49,913 bases of DNA from NCBI GenBank assembly GCA_016935975.1, contig JAFGPX010000038.1:1-49913 (forward strand), given 5' to 3'. This document shows, piece by piece, positions 8,833-18,359 of the stretch. Under the pieces are notes generated by a model that was not told the origin of the DNA, made no database searches, and saw only the letters and a program-made list of their open reading frames with translations. Position numbers and translations under genes: made by a program. Position 1 is the stretch's first letter. Every line of letters begins with the position of its first letter. This DNA comes from Deltaproteobacteria bacterium. GTDB lineage: Bacteria > Myxococcota_A > Polyangia > Fen-1088.

Positions 8833-11373
8833 CTACGGCGACTGCACCACGACGTCGTCGATGTAGACGCCGTCGTATTGCCCGGTGTGGTTCGAGGTCA
8901 GGCGGAAGCGGATCTGCAGCGTGGTGGTGCCGGACGGCAGCGCAATCGCCTGCGAGCGCTGGCCCCACCCCATGGTGCCCGTGTAGGCGGTGGGCAAGGT
9001 GTTCCAGCCCGTGCCGTCGCAGTTGTATTCCAGGTAGAGGTAGTCCTGCTTGTCCTGCGTGCGGCCGCGCAACCAGAAGCGCACGGTCGCCGAGGTCGCG
9101 GTGCCGACCTCGAACGCGATGCTGGTCGCGGCGAGGTTGCTGTCCACGGCGTAGGCGCCGGCCGGGCTGTCGGTCAGGCTGTGGCTCGAGCTTCTGAACG
9201 TCTCGGCAGTCAGATCCCAGGGCGCGTCCAGCGTCCACTGCGCCGTGCCGTCCTCGAAATCGTCTACAAACAGCGTTCCGGCGGTGGTGAAGGTCGAAGC
9301 GAAAGCGGCGGCCATGGGGTTGCCCGCGAGATCGCGCACGCCGCTCACGTTTACCGTGTGCGCAGCCGAGCCAGCGAGAAATGCGGCCGGCGTGAAGGTC
9401 GCCTGCCGAATCGAGGCGTTGTAGGCGATGCTGCCGGCAATGGGGACCGTGCCACGGGCCAGGGTGAAAGCGGACGCCAGGCTGCTCTGGTCGATCATCT
9501 CGCTGAAGGTGACCACCACCGCGCTGCCGGCCGTGACGCCGGTGGCCGCGTTGGCAGGGGTCACGGCGATGACCGTGGGCGCAGAAATGTCGCGCCCGGA
9601 GCCCGTGGTATAGCTCCACGTCGTGGCGCTCATGGCGTTGCCCGCGGGATCGGCGACGCCCGTCACGTGCACCGTGTGCAGAGTCGAAGCCGCGAGGCTG
9701 GCGGACGGCGTGAGGGTCACGGTATCGCTGGCCGGGTCGTACGCGAGGGCCGCCGGCACCGTGCCCGCGGCGGTGGTCAGATAGACGTGGCTCGCGGTGA
9801 GCGTGCTGGCGTCGAGCGCTTCGCTGAAGCCGAGCACGATCGCGGTGTTGGTGACGATGTTCGTCGCGCCTTGCGCCGGAGAGCGGAACACGATGGTCGG
9901 CGCGGCCGTGTCGGCGGCGCTCACGCTGAAGTCGACGGTCTGGTCGGCCGGAAGAAGCTGCGGCCACAAGGGGTCATCCGAAACGATGCCCGCTGCGCCA
10001 CCTGCCAGAGTCAACGTGTAGTCCGCGATGGTGGCGTCGTAGTTCGCGCCGGTGGGCACCACGCGCAATGTGCGGCTGGCGGCATCGTAGGTCTGGGAAA
10101 AGGTCACCGGAGTCCCGGTCGACGCCTCGACCAGCGTCACGGCGCCGGTGTCGAGCGAGGAAGGCAGCACCGGAGCGCCGAAACGAACCAGGAGATCGGC
10201 GTTCACCGGGTACGAGGTTTCGCCGTCCTCCGGGAACGAGGCCAGGGGCAGGTTCACCCAGACCACCATGCTGTCGGTCTGCATGCAGCCCTCGGAGCTG
10301 GCCACCGTCACCGTGTAGCGCGTGGACAGCGTGGGCCGCACCGTGGGCCGCGCGCTGCTCGCGTCGGAGATCGCGCAGGCCGGCCGATCGCAGGTCCAGG
10401 CGTAGGTGTTGCCGGCGACGGCGGCGCTGCCGATTCGCACCGCGGCGCCGGGATCGCTGCTCACATCCGGGCCGGCCTCGGCGGTTGGCGCGGTGCCGTC
10501 CACGACGGTCACGGTGACGGCGTCGCTGGCTTGCGCCGAGGCGGAATCGGTGACATCGACCGTGAACGTGGTGGTCGCGGCGGGCGACACCACGGGCTGC
10601 GCCACCGCGGTGTCGTCGATGCATCCCGTGCACGTCGGAGAGGCCGACCACGCATACGTGTAGCCAGGCGTGCCGCCCGTGGCCGACGCGCCGATTTGAA
10701 TGGAAGAGCCCGCGCAGATGGTGCGATCCGGACCGGCGTGCGCGACCAGACCGGGCGCGGCGGCATCGGCCGTCGAGCCGTCGGTTGCCACCGGGACATC
10801 GTCCGCGGCTCCGTCGATGGCGCCGGCTTCCGGCCCGACGCCGGCCTGATCGATGCCCTCTGCGTCGAGCGTGCCGGCTTCCCCGGGCTCGGCGTCGGCG
10901 AGCGAAACCCCACCGCCGTCCAGATCGGGTTGCCCCACGTCTTCCGTCGGTAGCGACGCGTCGCTCCCGCCTTGCCCGCCACCACCATCCGCCTGGCCCC
11001 CCGCGCCGCCCAGCGCTCGATCCACGGCAGCGTCGGCCATTCCCGCCACGCCGCCGGCGCCATCCGGGCTACCCGCGCCGCCACCCACGGCGCCATCCCG
11101 GCCGCCAGCCCCGCCCGAGCCACCTCCCGAGCCACCGCCCGAGCCACCGCTGCCACCTGCGCCACCGGAATCGGTCACTGTGCTCCCGCCGCTGCCGCCC
11201 GTGCCGCGCCTCGCGTCGGCATCTGGCGCTCTCGCGCTGTCAGCGGTAGCCCCGTCCCTCCCCGCATCGCGTTTTGCGGTGACAACGCCCGAAGAGTCCG
11301 AACACGCTACCGACCCAACGCCCACCATCAGACAAGCCAGAACCATGCCCTGCGCAAAGGTTTGAGTTTTCAT
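8833..11373 (-). CDS. Lipoprotein with Gly/Ser linker, PKD-like, SbsA Ig-like and MAM-like domains
   Basis: 846 aa. A lipoprotein signal with Cys at residue 24 is followed by about 170 residues of Gly/Ser/Ala/Asp linker. Next come PKD-like segments (AGPDRTICAGSSIQIGASAT and a second AEAGPDVSSDPGAAV copy). Then there are three Big_5/SbsA-type Ig-like repeats recognised by IVLGFSEALDASTL, VVVTFSEMIDQSSL and TVHVTGVADPAGNAM. The C-terminal 140 residues (VDDFEDGTAQWTLDAPWDLT ... YDGVYIDDVVV) resemble a MAM/concanavalin-like module found in immune-inhibitor-A type proteins. No catalytic motif is seen, so an adhesive or structural surface role is inferred. It lies downstream of the DUF4380-like lipoprotein on the same strand. 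Confidence 0.85.
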   Translation of the reverse strand: MKTQTFAQGMVLACLMVGVGSVACSDSSGVVTAKRDAGRDGATADSARAPDADARRGTGGSGGSTVTDSGGAGGSGGSGGGSGGGSGGAGGRDGAVGGGAGSPDGAGGVAGMADAAVDRALGGAGGQADGGGGQGGSDASLPTEDVGQPDLDGGGVSLADAEPGEAGTLDAEGIDQAGVGPEAGAIDGAADDVPVATDGSTADAAAPGLVAHAGPDRTICAGSSIQIGASATGGTPGYTYAWSASPTCTGCIDDTAVAQPVVSPAATTTFTVDVTDSASAQASDAVTVTVVDGTAPTAEAGPDVSSDPGAAVRIGSAAVAGNTYAWTCDRPACAISDASSARPTVRPTLSTRYTVTVASSEGCMQTDSMVVWVNLPLASFPEDGETSYPVNADLLVRFGAPVLPSSLDTGAVTLVEASTGTPVTFSQTYDAASRTLRVVPTGANYDATIADYTLTLAGGAAGIVSDDPLWPQLLPADQTVDFSVSAADTAAPTIVFRSPAQGATNIVTNTAIVLGFSEALDASTLTASHVYLTTAAGTVPAALAYDPASDTVTLTPSASLAASTLHTVHVTGVADPAGNAMSATTWSYTTGSGRDISAPTVIAVTPANAATGVTAGSAVVVTFSEMIDQSSLASAFTLARGTVPIAGSIAYNASIRQATFTPAAFLAGSAAHTVNVSGVRDLAGNPMAAAFASTFTTAGTLFVDDFEDGTAQWTLDAPWDLTAETFRSSSHSLTDSPAGAYAVDSNLAATSIAFEVGTATSATVRFWLRGRTQDKQDYLYLEYNCDGTGWNTLPTAYTGTMGWGQRSQAIALPSGTTTLQIRFRLTSNHTGQYDGVYIDDVVVQSP

Positions 11374-11382
11374 AGCCCTTAG

Positions 11383-11410
11383 AATGTAGACGAACGAACT
11401 TTCCCGTCAA
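11383..11410 (-). promoter_or_regulatory. Candidate sigma70-type promoter for the 846-aa lipoprotein
   Basis: On the minus strand TTGACG (11410-11405) is followed after 16 bases by TACATT (11388-11383). The predicted start of transcription would fall only a few bases before the ATG at 11373, giving an almost leaderless mRNA, which weakens the call. Confidence 0.25.
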
Positions 11411-11486
11411 CCCTGCGCGGCTTCCAGCGCGCGCACCGCGGCCAAGGCCACCTCGGTTCCCCACCGGCGGAACGCGACGAACGCAG

Positions 11487-13046
11487 CTACAAGAGCTGGC
11501 TGCGAACCCAGTCCAGAAGATCCGCGCTGCCGGCCGTGGGCGCCACGTCGCTCGGCAAATAGCGCAGCATCCAGCGCATGGTCCACGTGAGGGTGCCGTT
11601 GGCCGGGATCGACTGGTAGTCGCCCTGTTGCTCGAACTCGACGTAGTTGTGGCCGCCGTTGGCGTAGATCTCGACCTCTTTCTCGTCCGGGGCCTGCTTC
11701 GTGGTGTCGGCCCACTGCTTGATCATAATGATGCTCTTGCCCCCGGCCGCACACGCCTGTTCGAGCCCCGTGCCGCAGTTGATGTGCGCCGCCCAGCCTT
11801 CCTTGCCGTCCGCGCCGCTCTTGATGTCCGAGCTGAATTCCGACGCCTTGTACTTCCACCACGCGGCGCCGGCAGCGGTCGTGAAGGGAACGGCCTTGAA
11901 GTTGGCCTGGCCCGGCAGGACCACCGGGTCCTCGGCGGTAGGGAAGAAGGTGAGACCGCCGGGATAGACGCGCGTGATCTCCCACGGCGCCTTCTGCACG
12001 GCCGAGGAATTGCCGTTCTTGATGGTGTACTCGATGGTGACCGCCTGGCTTTCGACGTTGCCCCAGAACTTCTTGGTGACGGTCAGCTTGTCGGTCTGCC
12101 CGACCGGGCTCGTCATGGTCAGCACGTTGTTGCTCGAGCTCGCGGTGTAGGACGCGCCCGTGTCCATTTCCTCCGGCGGCGGCCAGTTCCATTCGCTCTG
12201 CGGCGCGGTCCAGAAGACCGAACCGTTGCTGGCGTTGTTGCTGACCAGGAAATTGGTGCCGTCGATGCTGAAGGTCACGATCATGGCGCCGGCCGTCGCG
12301 TCCACCTCGAGAAGCACCGTGCCGAGGGTGATCTTCCAGCGATTCCCGCTCTGGCTCACGGCCCCGGTCGCCTCGAAGGGATCGGCGCACTTGTTCGACG
12401 TGCACTTGCCGCTCTTGCAGTCGCCGTCTCCCTCGCACTTCATGCCGGCGCCGCACTTGGGGCAGGTCTGACCGCCGCAGTCGATGTCGGTTTCGTCCTG
12501 ATTCTGTTTCTTGTCCTCGCATGTCCCGCCGCCGGTCTCTTCGCCACCCCCGGTGTCGTCATTGCCCGCGCCGGTATCGCTGCCGCCCTGGTCCCGGGCA
12601 TCCGCGCGGTTGCCGCCCGGCCCATCCTGCCCACCGTCGCGCCCGGCGCCGCCGCCGCTGCCGCCGGCCGCCGTGCCGCCCGCGTTGCCCGCCGAGCCGC
12701 CGGCCGCGCCGCCACCGCTGCCGCCGGCGAGGCCGCCCGACCCGCCGGACGCACCTCCCGCGGAGGCGCCACCGGTGCCGCCCCCGCGACCCGAGACTCC
12801 GCCGGCCGCGCTGCCGCCCGAGCCGCTCGTGCCGCCGCTTGACGACGAGGTGCCGCCGCTGCCGCCCTTCGCGGTCGTGCCACCGCTGCCACCCGACGCA
12901 GAGCCGCCCGAGCCGCCGGCCTGGCCGCCGCCGCTGCTGGCGCCGCCGCTTCCTGCGGGTGTCGAGCTGCCGTCTTGCCCGCACCCGAGCGGCGCAAGCC
13001 CGACGAGCAGGAATGCGAGCGAAAACGGAAGGCCAATCTTGCGCAT
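11487..13046 (-). CDS. DUF4380-like lipoprotein with long Gly/Ser linker
   Basis: 519 aa. ATG 13046 has GGAGG at proper distance; the signal ends LAPLGC with Cys 22. About 120 residues of Gly/Ser/Ala repeats follow. Next is a Cys-rich segment ([17 protein letters not shown] ... [11 protein letters not shown]) of the type found in many myxobacterial surface proteins. The C-terminal 300 residues ([52 protein letters not shown]) look like the DUF4380 family, which has an aldose-1-epimerase/galactose-mutarotase-like fold. I recognise this from memory, so a carbohydrate-binding role is an inference. The gene is divergent from the mevalonate operon. Confidence 0.78.
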   Translation of the reverse strand: MRKIGLPFSLAFLLVGLAPLGCGQDGSSTPAGSGGASSGGGQAGGSGGSASGGSGGTTAKGGSGGTSSSSGGTSGSGGSAAGGVSGRGGGTGGASAGGASGGSGGLAGGSGGGAAGGSAGNAGGTAAGGSGGGAGRDGGQDGPGGNRADARDQGGSDTGAGNDDTGGGEETGGGTCEDKKQNQDETDIDCGGQTCPKCGAGMKCEGDGDCKSGKCTSNKCADPFEATGAVSQSGNRWKITLGTVLLEVDATAGAMIVTFSIDGTNFLVSNNASNGSVFWTAPQSEWNWPPPEEMDTGASYTASSSNNVLTMTSPVGQTDKLTVTKKFWGNVESQAVTIEYTIKNGNSSAVQKAPWEITRVYPGGLTFFPTAEDPVVLPGQANFKAVPFTTAAGAAWWKYKASEFSSDIKSGADGKEGWAAHINCGTGLEQACAAGGKSIIMIKQWADTTKQAPDEKEVEIYANGGHNYVEFEQQGDYQSIPANGTLTWTMRWMLRYLPSDVAPTAGSADLLDWVRSQLL

Positions 13047-13178
13047 GACAACCTCCATGGAGGGCTGGACAGAAGGAGTATACGTGAGCCGGGGCAAAGG
13101 AACCATCGCGGCGGCGACGACCGAGCACGGGGCCAGCGGCGTGCGTTTCCCTCGACCAAGCGGCCTCCGCGTGCTCAA

Positions 13179-14261
13179 ATGGCGAACTTCCGCATGCCTC
13201 GCCGAGCCGCCATCGACATCGCCCAACGCAAGACGGACCATCTCCACATCGCGCGTTCGGGAAGGGGCGCCTTCCAGCGTTCGACCCTGCTCGACGACGT
13301 GCATCTGGTGCACTCCGCCTTGCCGGAACTCGCGTTCGCGGACGTCGATCTGCGCACCAAGCTGCTCGGCCACGAGTTGGCCGCACCGCTCGTAATCACC
13401 GGCATGACCGGCGGCACGCGCGCGGGCCACGCCATCAACCGCGCCCTCGCCGAGGCCGCGCAGACGCTCGGCATCGCGTTCGGGCTCGGCAGCCAGCGCC
13501 CCATGCTCGACCAGCCGGCGCTGGCCTCGACCTACCAGGTTCGGGACGTGGCGCCCGATATCCTGCTGCTCGGCAACCTCGGCTTGGTTCAGTTGGGCGC
13601 CATGAAGACCGCGGTCATCGCGCGGGCCCTGGACCGCGTGGGGGCCGACGCGCTCGCCATCCATCTCAATGCCGGCCAGGAGCTGGCCCAGCCGGGCGGC
13701 GACGACGACTTCCGCGACGGCCTGGCGGTCATTCGCCGCGTGGTCAGGGAGCTCGGCCGCCCCGTCGTGGTCAAAGAGACGGGCTGCGGCATCTCCCCGG
13801 CCGTGGCGCGCGCCCTCGACACCGCGGGCGTGGCCGCCATCGACGTGTCCGGGGCGGGGGGCACCTCGTGGATCGCCATCGAAGCCGAGCGCGCCCAGGG
13901 GCAGCAGGCGGCACGCGGGCAACTCTTTCGCGAATGGGGCATTCCCACCGCGGCCTCGGTGGCTTGGCTGGACGCGATGGGCGCGCGAGCGCAGATCATC
14001 GCTTCGGGCGGCATCCGGACGGGCCTGGACGTGGCGCGCGCCCTGGCCCTGGGCGCACGCGTCGTGGGCCTGGCTCAGCCCGTGCTCGTGGCCACGAAGC
14101 GCGGCGGCGCCAAGGGAGCCACGCAGTATCTCGCCGGAGTCATCGACGGCTTGCGCACGGCGTGCATGCTGTCCGGGGTGGCGCGCGCCATGGACCTGCC
14201 CAAAGCGGCGAAGGTGGTCACCGGCGAGCTGCTCGACTGGCTCGCGCAGATACCGAAATGA
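13179..14261 (+). CDS. fni: Type 2 isopentenyl-diphosphate delta-isomerase
   Basis: 360 aa. FMN- and NADPH-dependent interconversion of IPP and DMAPP, the last step feeding isoprenoid synthesis. Visible family blocks: RKTDHLHI near the N-terminus, VITGMTGGT (FMN binding), [37 protein letters not shown] and [15 protein letters not shown] (phosphate binding). I chose ATG 13179 (MANFRMPRR); ATG 13194 would shorten it by five residues. First gene of the mevalonate operon. Its stop overlaps the next start as ATGA, so translation is probably coupled. Confidence 0.94.
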   Translation: MANFRMPRRAAIDIAQRKTDHLHIARSGRGAFQRSTLLDDVHLVHSALPELAFADVDLRTKLLGHELAAPLVITGMTGGTRAGHAINRALAEAAQTLGIAFGLGSQRPMLDQPALASTYQVRDVAPDILLLGNLGLVQLGAMKTAVIARALDRVGADALAIHLNAGQELAQPGGDDDFRDGLAVIRRVVRELGRPVVVKETGCGISPAVARALDTAGVAAIDVSGAGGTSWIAIEAERAQGQQAARGQLFREWGIPTAASVAWLDAMGARAQIIASGGIRTGLDVARALALGARVVGLAQPVLVATKRGGAKGATQYLAGVIDGLRTACMLSGVARAMDLPKAAKVVTGELLDWLAQIPK

Positions 14262-15169
14262 TCGCGGCGAGTGACACCACGACGGGGATCGGGCACGGCA
14301 AGGTCATCCTGCTCGGCGAGCACGCGGTCGTCTTCGGCCTGCCCGCGCTGGCCGCGGGTCTGGCCGCCACGGTGCGCGCGCACGCAAGTCCCGGTGCCGG
14401 CACGCTCTCGGCGCCCGCCTGGCAACTCGAGGCGCAGGTCGGCGACGAATCGCTCCCCGGCCAGGCGGTCGCACGGCTCCTCGAACGCCTGCACGTGGAA
14501 CCGGCCAGCCTCGATTTCTGGCTGGAGGCCGAGGTGCCGGCCCGCGCCGGCCTGGGCAGCTCGGCCGCCATGGCCGTGGCCATCGCCCGGGCCGTCGCCG
14601 CGCGCACGGGCGCAGGCGAATCCGAGGTGCAGGCTGCCGTAGCCGCGGCCGAGTCGGTCTTCCACCGCGCTCCCTCGGGCATCGACGCCGCAGCAGCCAG
14701 CCGCGGGTGCGCGGGCCGCTTCGACAAGGCCGGCGGCTGGCGGGATCTGCCCGTGGCTTCGCCCTTCGAGCTGTGCGTCGGCATCAGCGGCAAGGGGCAC
14801 GACACCGGCGCCCTCGTCGCGCGCGTGCAAGCCCTGTGCGAAGGCACGCCCGTCGCGCGCAAGCTGATCGACGCCATGGGCGACCTCGCGCTGGCCGGCA
14901 TGAGCGCGCTGGCCGCGGGCGACATCTTGGCCCTGGCGCGCCTGTTCGACATGGCGCATGGCCTGCTGGCCGGCGTGGGCGTCTCTTGCCGCGAGCTCGA
15001 CGACATGGCGCACACGGCGCGCGAGGCCGGAGCCATGGGCGCCAAGCTGACCGGCGCGGGCGGCGGCGGCGCGGTCATCGCCATCGCGGGCGAGCACGGC
15101 GAGGAGGTCCTGCGTCGCTGGCGCGCCAAGGGGAGCTACGGTTTCATCACCACCATCGGCCATGCCTGA
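14258..15169 (+). CDS. mvk: Mevalonate kinase
   Basis: 303 aa. Phosphorylates mevalonate at C5 with ATP. GHMP kinase motifs are present: [15 protein letters not shown] at the N-terminus, [18 protein letters not shown] (ATP P-loop) and [16 protein letters not shown] near the C-terminus. [11 protein letters not shown] contains the family catalytic-Asp region. The frame is open further upstream, but the ATG at 14258 overlaps the fni stop by four bases and gives a normal bacterial MVK length. It overlaps mvaD by eight bases. Confidence 0.93.
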   Translation: MIAASDTTTGIGHGKVILLGEHAVVFGLPALAAGLAATVRAHASPGAGTLSAPAWQLEAQVGDESLPGQAVARLLERLHVEPASLDFWLEAEVPARAGLGSSAAMAVAIARAVAARTGAGESEVQAAVAAAESVFHRAPSGIDAAAASRGCAGRFDKAGGWRDLPVASPFELCVGISGKGHDTGALVARVQALCEGTPVARKLIDAMGDLALAGMSALAAGDILALARLFDMAHGLLAGVGVSCRELDDMAHTAREAGAMGAKLTGAGGGGAVIAIAGEHGEEVLRRWRAKGSYGFITTIGHA

Positions 15170-16169
15170 ATCGAAAAGAGCAAAGGCCGTCGCGGGCACC
15201 AACATCGCTCTGGTGAAATACTGGGGCAAGCGCGATACCGCGCTCAACCTGCCCGCGACCGGCAGCCTGTCGCTCACCCTGGCCGGGCTCGGCAGCGAGA
15301 CTTCCGTGCGCTTCGCCCACGACGCGGGCGGTTCGGACGGCCGCGACCGCGTGCTCTTCGGCGGCGAGCCCGCCTGGCCCCTTTTCGCAAATCGCGTGCG
15401 GCGCTTCCTCGATCTGGTGCGCGCCTTGGCCAAGATCGACCTGCCGGCCGAGGTTGCCACCGTCAACACCGTGCCGACCGCCGCCGGGCTGGCCTCGTCC
15501 GCCTCGGGTTTCGCAGCCCTGGCCCTGGCCGCCTCGCGCGCCGCCGGGCTGCGCCTTTCGCCGGCCGAGCTATCGGCGCTTGCCCGCCGCGGCTCGGGCT
15601 CGGCCGCGCGCTCGATCGTCGGCGGTTTCGCCGAAATGGCCGCGGGCACGCGCAAAGACGGCAGCGACGCCTACGCCCACTCGATTGCCGACGAAAACGC
15701 CTGGGACGTCAGGTTGTGCGTTGCCATGACCGCCGCGGGCGAGAAGACCGTCGGCTCGACCGCCGCCATGGCGCTGACGGAGCGAACCTCGCCCTACTAC
15801 GCCGCCTGGCTGTCCACGGTCCCCGGCGACGTGGCGGAGGCGAAGGCCGCCATCCTCGCGCGCGACCTGGCGCGCCTGGGCAGCGTTGCCGAACGCAGCG
15901 CCACGCGCATGCACGCCGCCGCCCTGGCCGCCGAGCCTTCCATCCTGTACTGGAATCCCGCGACCCTGGCCGCGATCGCGACCTTGAAGGAGCTGCGGGC
16001 CGGTGGGACTTCCGCCTACTTCACCATCGACGCAGGCCCACATGTCAAGGCTCTGTGCGTTTCTGCGGATGCAGCCAAGGTGGCCGCCGCGCTGGCTGCA
16101 ACCCCCGGAGTCGTGAGAGTCTTGACGGTGGCGCCAGGTCCGGGCGCCCAAATCATGAGCGAAGACTAG
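15162..16169 (+). CDS. mvaD: Diphosphomevalonate decarboxylase
   Basis: 335 aa. ATP-dependent decarboxylation of mevalonate diphosphate to isopentenyl diphosphate. Diagnostic blocks: NIALVKYWGKRD near the N-terminus, TAAGLASSASGFAALALAA, and RRGSGSAARSIVGGF, which contains the conserved substrate-binding Ser/Arg. DPM decarboxylase rather than phosphomevalonate decarboxylase is favoured by the adjacent phosphomevalonate kinase. The start overlaps mvk by eight bases; the next gene starts at the very next base after the stop. Confidence 0.94.
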   Translation: MPESKRAKAVAGTNIALVKYWGKRDTALNLPATGSLSLTLAGLGSETSVRFAHDAGGSDGRDRVLFGGEPAWPLFANRVRRFLDLVRALAKIDLPAEVATVNTVPTAAGLASSASGFAALALAASRAAGLRLSPAELSALARRGSGSAARSIVGGFAEMAAGTRKDGSDAYAHSIADENAWDVRLCVAMTAAGEKTVGSTAAMALTERTSPYYAAWLSTVPGDVAEAKAAILARDLARLGSVAERSATRMHAAALAAEPSILYWNPATLAAIATLKELRAGGTSAYFTIDAGPHVKALCVSADAAKVAAALAATPGVVRVLTVAPGPGAQIMSED

Positions 16170-17183
16170 ATGGGCAGCGAACGCAGCACCTTGGTCGGCA
16201 CCCCGGTCGTCACGGCTCCGGGCAAGGTCTTCCTCGTTGGCGAGTATGCCGTGCTGGAGGAAGGCGCCGCGGTGCTGGCCGCGGTCACCCGTCACGCCTC
16301 GGCGCAGTACATGCCCGGCATGGGCGCCATGTCCAAGTTGGTCGCCGAGGCGGTCGATCGCGCCAGACGCGAGCTTGGCGAGGTGGCGTCCGCGCTGCCG
16401 CCCGGCTCCGTGCTGGTGAACACGGAGGATTTCCACCAGGACGAACGCAAGATCGGCCTAGGCTCCAGCGCGGCAACCGCCGTTGCCGCGGTCGGCGCGT
16501 TCTTCGAGGCGGCCGGCGTTTCCATCGAGCGGCAGCGCGAACGAGTCTACGCCACGGCGCTCGCCGCGCATCGGGCCGCGCAAGGCGGAGTCGGCTCGGG
16601 CGCGGACGTCGCCGCCGCCATGCACGGCGGCCTCATCAAGTTCCAGCGCCAGAAGACCGGCTTTCCCTCGGTGGAAACGCTCGTGCCGCCTTCCGGACTC
16701 CGTCTGGTCGTCTTCTGGACGGGCGAGCCGGCGTCGACCCCGGATCAGATCGATGGGGTGCAGAAGTACGCCAAGGCCGATGCTGTCGCCTACCGCGAGA
16801 TCATCGGCAGCCTGCGCGAGATCGCCATCCGCTTCTTGGCCGAGCTGCACGCCGGCAGCGCCACCGGCGTCGTGGCCGCGGCGGGCCGCTATGGCAAGCG
16901 TCTGGCCGTGCTCGGCGAAGCGGCGGGCGTGCCCATCGTGACCCCCATCTTCGCCCGCGCCAACGATCTGGCCAAGGAGCTGGGCGGCATCGCCAAGCCC
17001 TCGGGTGCCGGCGGCGGCGACATCGGCATCGCCATGTTCGCCACGCCCGAAGCCGCTCGCCTCTTCGCGCGCGCCTTGCCGAAGCCGCTCGTGCCGTTGC
17101 CGCTCGATCTCGACCGCACGGGCGTACGCCGCCGGCTGCCCGATGATCTCCCGGCGGAGATCTCCGGATTGTTCCATGTCTGA
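16170..17183 (+). CDS. Phosphomevalonate kinase (GHMP family)
   Basis: 337 aa. Converts mevalonate 5-phosphate to the diphosphate. GHMP signatures: VTAPGKVFLVGEYAVLEEG, IGLGSSAATAVAAVGAFFE and KPSGAGGGDIGIAMF. The block AAHRAAQGGVGSGADVAAAM is typical of phosphomevalonate kinases and distinguishes the protein from mevalonate kinase, which is already encoded upstream. The ATG abuts the mvaD stop, and the 3' end overlaps the HMG-CoA reductase gene by eight bases. Confidence 0.9.
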   Translation: MGSERSTLVGTPVVTAPGKVFLVGEYAVLEEGAAVLAAVTRHASAQYMPGMGAMSKLVAEAVDRARRELGEVASALPPGSVLVNTEDFHQDERKIGLGSSAATAVAAVGAFFEAAGVSIERQRERVYATALAAHRAAQGGVGSGADVAAAMHGGLIKFQRQKTGFPSVETLVPPSGLRLVVFWTGEPASTPDQIDGVQKYAKADAVAYREIIGSLREIAIRFLAELHAGSATGVVAAAGRYGKRLAVLGEAAGVPIVTPIFARANDLAKELGGIAKPSGAGGGDIGIAMFATPEAARLFARALPKPLVPLPLDLDRTGVRRRLPDDLPAEISGLFHV

Positions 17184-18351
17184 CACCCGCCCCAGCTCGC
17201 GACTGCCGGGTTTCTATCGTATCCGCCTCGACGAACGCCAAACCGAGCTGGCCCGCCAAGTGGGGCTCTCGCCCGACGAGCTGGCCCTCCTCGCGTCCGG
17301 CGGCATCTCGGCGGCGGACGCCGACCACATCGTGGAGAACGTCGTCGGCGTGTACGCCTTGCCGCTCGGTCTGGGCCTCAACTTCCGCATCAACGGGGTG
17401 GATCGTCTGATACCGATGGCCGTCGAGGAGCCCTCGGTCGTCGCCGCGGCCTCGAACGCGGCCCGCATGGCGCGCGCCGGCGGCGGCTTCGCGGCGCAGG
17501 CCGACGAGTCGATCATGATCGCGCAGATCGAGCTGCGCGACGTCGAGAACACGGCCGCCGCCACGGCGGCGCTCCAGGCTGCCCGCGCGGAGATCGTGGC
17601 CAAGGCCGATGCCACGCTGCCGCAGTTGTTGGCCTTCGGCGGTGGCTGCCGGGATCTGGAGATCCGCACGCTGCCCGACCGCCGCCTCGTCGTGCACCTC
17701 CACATCGACTGCCGGGACGCCATGGGCGCCAACATGGTCAACACCGTGGCCGAGGCCCTGGCGCCCCGCCTGGCCGAGCTGGCTCGCGGCCGGATCGGGC
17801 TGCGCATCCTGAGCAACCTCGCCGACCGCCGCCTGGTCCGCGCCACGACGCGAGTACCCTTTGCGGCGCTGGCGGGCGACAAGACGGCCGTTGCCGGCGA
17901 GGTTCTGGCCAAGGCCATCGCCGGGGCCTCGCGTTTCGCCGAGGACGACCCCTACCGCGCTGCCACGCACAACAAGGGCATCATGAACGGCGTCGATCCC
18001 GTGGTCATCGCCACCGGCAACGACTGGCGCGGCATCGAGGCCGGCGCCCACGCCTACGCCGCCCGCGACGGCCGCTACCGGCCTCTCGCCACCTGGCGCG
18101 TCGAGGGCGATGCGCTGGCCGGGCGACTGGAGATGCCCATGGCCTTGGGCACCGTCGGCGGCACCTTGGCGGTCCATCCCGGCGCGCGACTCGCGTTGCG
18201 CGTCCTCGGGGTCGGCCGCGCGCGCGAGTTGGCCGAGATCGTCGCCAGCGTCGGCCTGGCGCAGAACCTGGCCGCGCTGCGGGCGCTCGCCGGTGAAGGG
18301 ATCCAACGGGGCCACATGGCGTTGCACCGGAGGGCCGTGGGCGAAGGCTGA
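17176..18351 (+). CDS. mvaA: Class II hydroxymethylglutaryl-CoA reductase
   Basis: 391 aa. Soluble HMG-CoA reductase interconverting HMG-CoA and mevalonate. Class II features: ENVVGVYALPLGLGLNF and MAVEEPSVVAAASNAARM at the N-terminus (catalytic Glu), and DCRDAMGANMVNTVAE in the central region. The membrane anchor of class I enzymes is absent. ATG 17176 lies inside the pmk 3' end (eight-base overlap), so an upstream extension in the open frame is not needed. In many bacteria class II enzymes work in synthesis despite the historical 'degradative' label, and the operon context here supports synthesis. No HMG-CoA synthase gene is in the window. Confidence 0.94.
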   Translation: MSDTRPSSRLPGFYRIRLDERQTELARQVGLSPDELALLASGGISAADADHIVENVVGVYALPLGLGLNFRINGVDRLIPMAVEEPSVVAAASNAARMARAGGGFAAQADESIMIAQIELRDVENTAAATAALQAARAEIVAKADATLPQLLAFGGGCRDLEIRTLPDRRLVVHLHIDCRDAMGANMVNTVAEALAPRLAELARGRIGLRILSNLADRRLVRATTRVPFAALAGDKTAVAGEVLAKAIAGASRFAEDDPYRAATHNKGIMNGVDPVVIATGNDWRGIEAGAHAYAARDGRYRPLATWRVEGDALAGRLEMPMALGTVGGTLAVHPGARLALRVLGVGRARELAEIVASVGLAQNLAALRALAGEGIQRGHMALHRRAVGEG

Positions 18352-18359
18352 GCGTCAAG

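Noticed and set aside
7966-10953. 995-codon open frame on the plus strand
   Set aside because: It is antisense to the RCC1 and Ig-like lipoprotein genes, is Arg/Gly-rich with no domain, and arises from high GC content.
10900-12960. Gly/Ser-encoding repetitive DNA considered as a repeat array or CRISPR
   Set aside because: It is in-frame low-complexity coding sequence for lipoprotein linkers, with no regular spacer structure.
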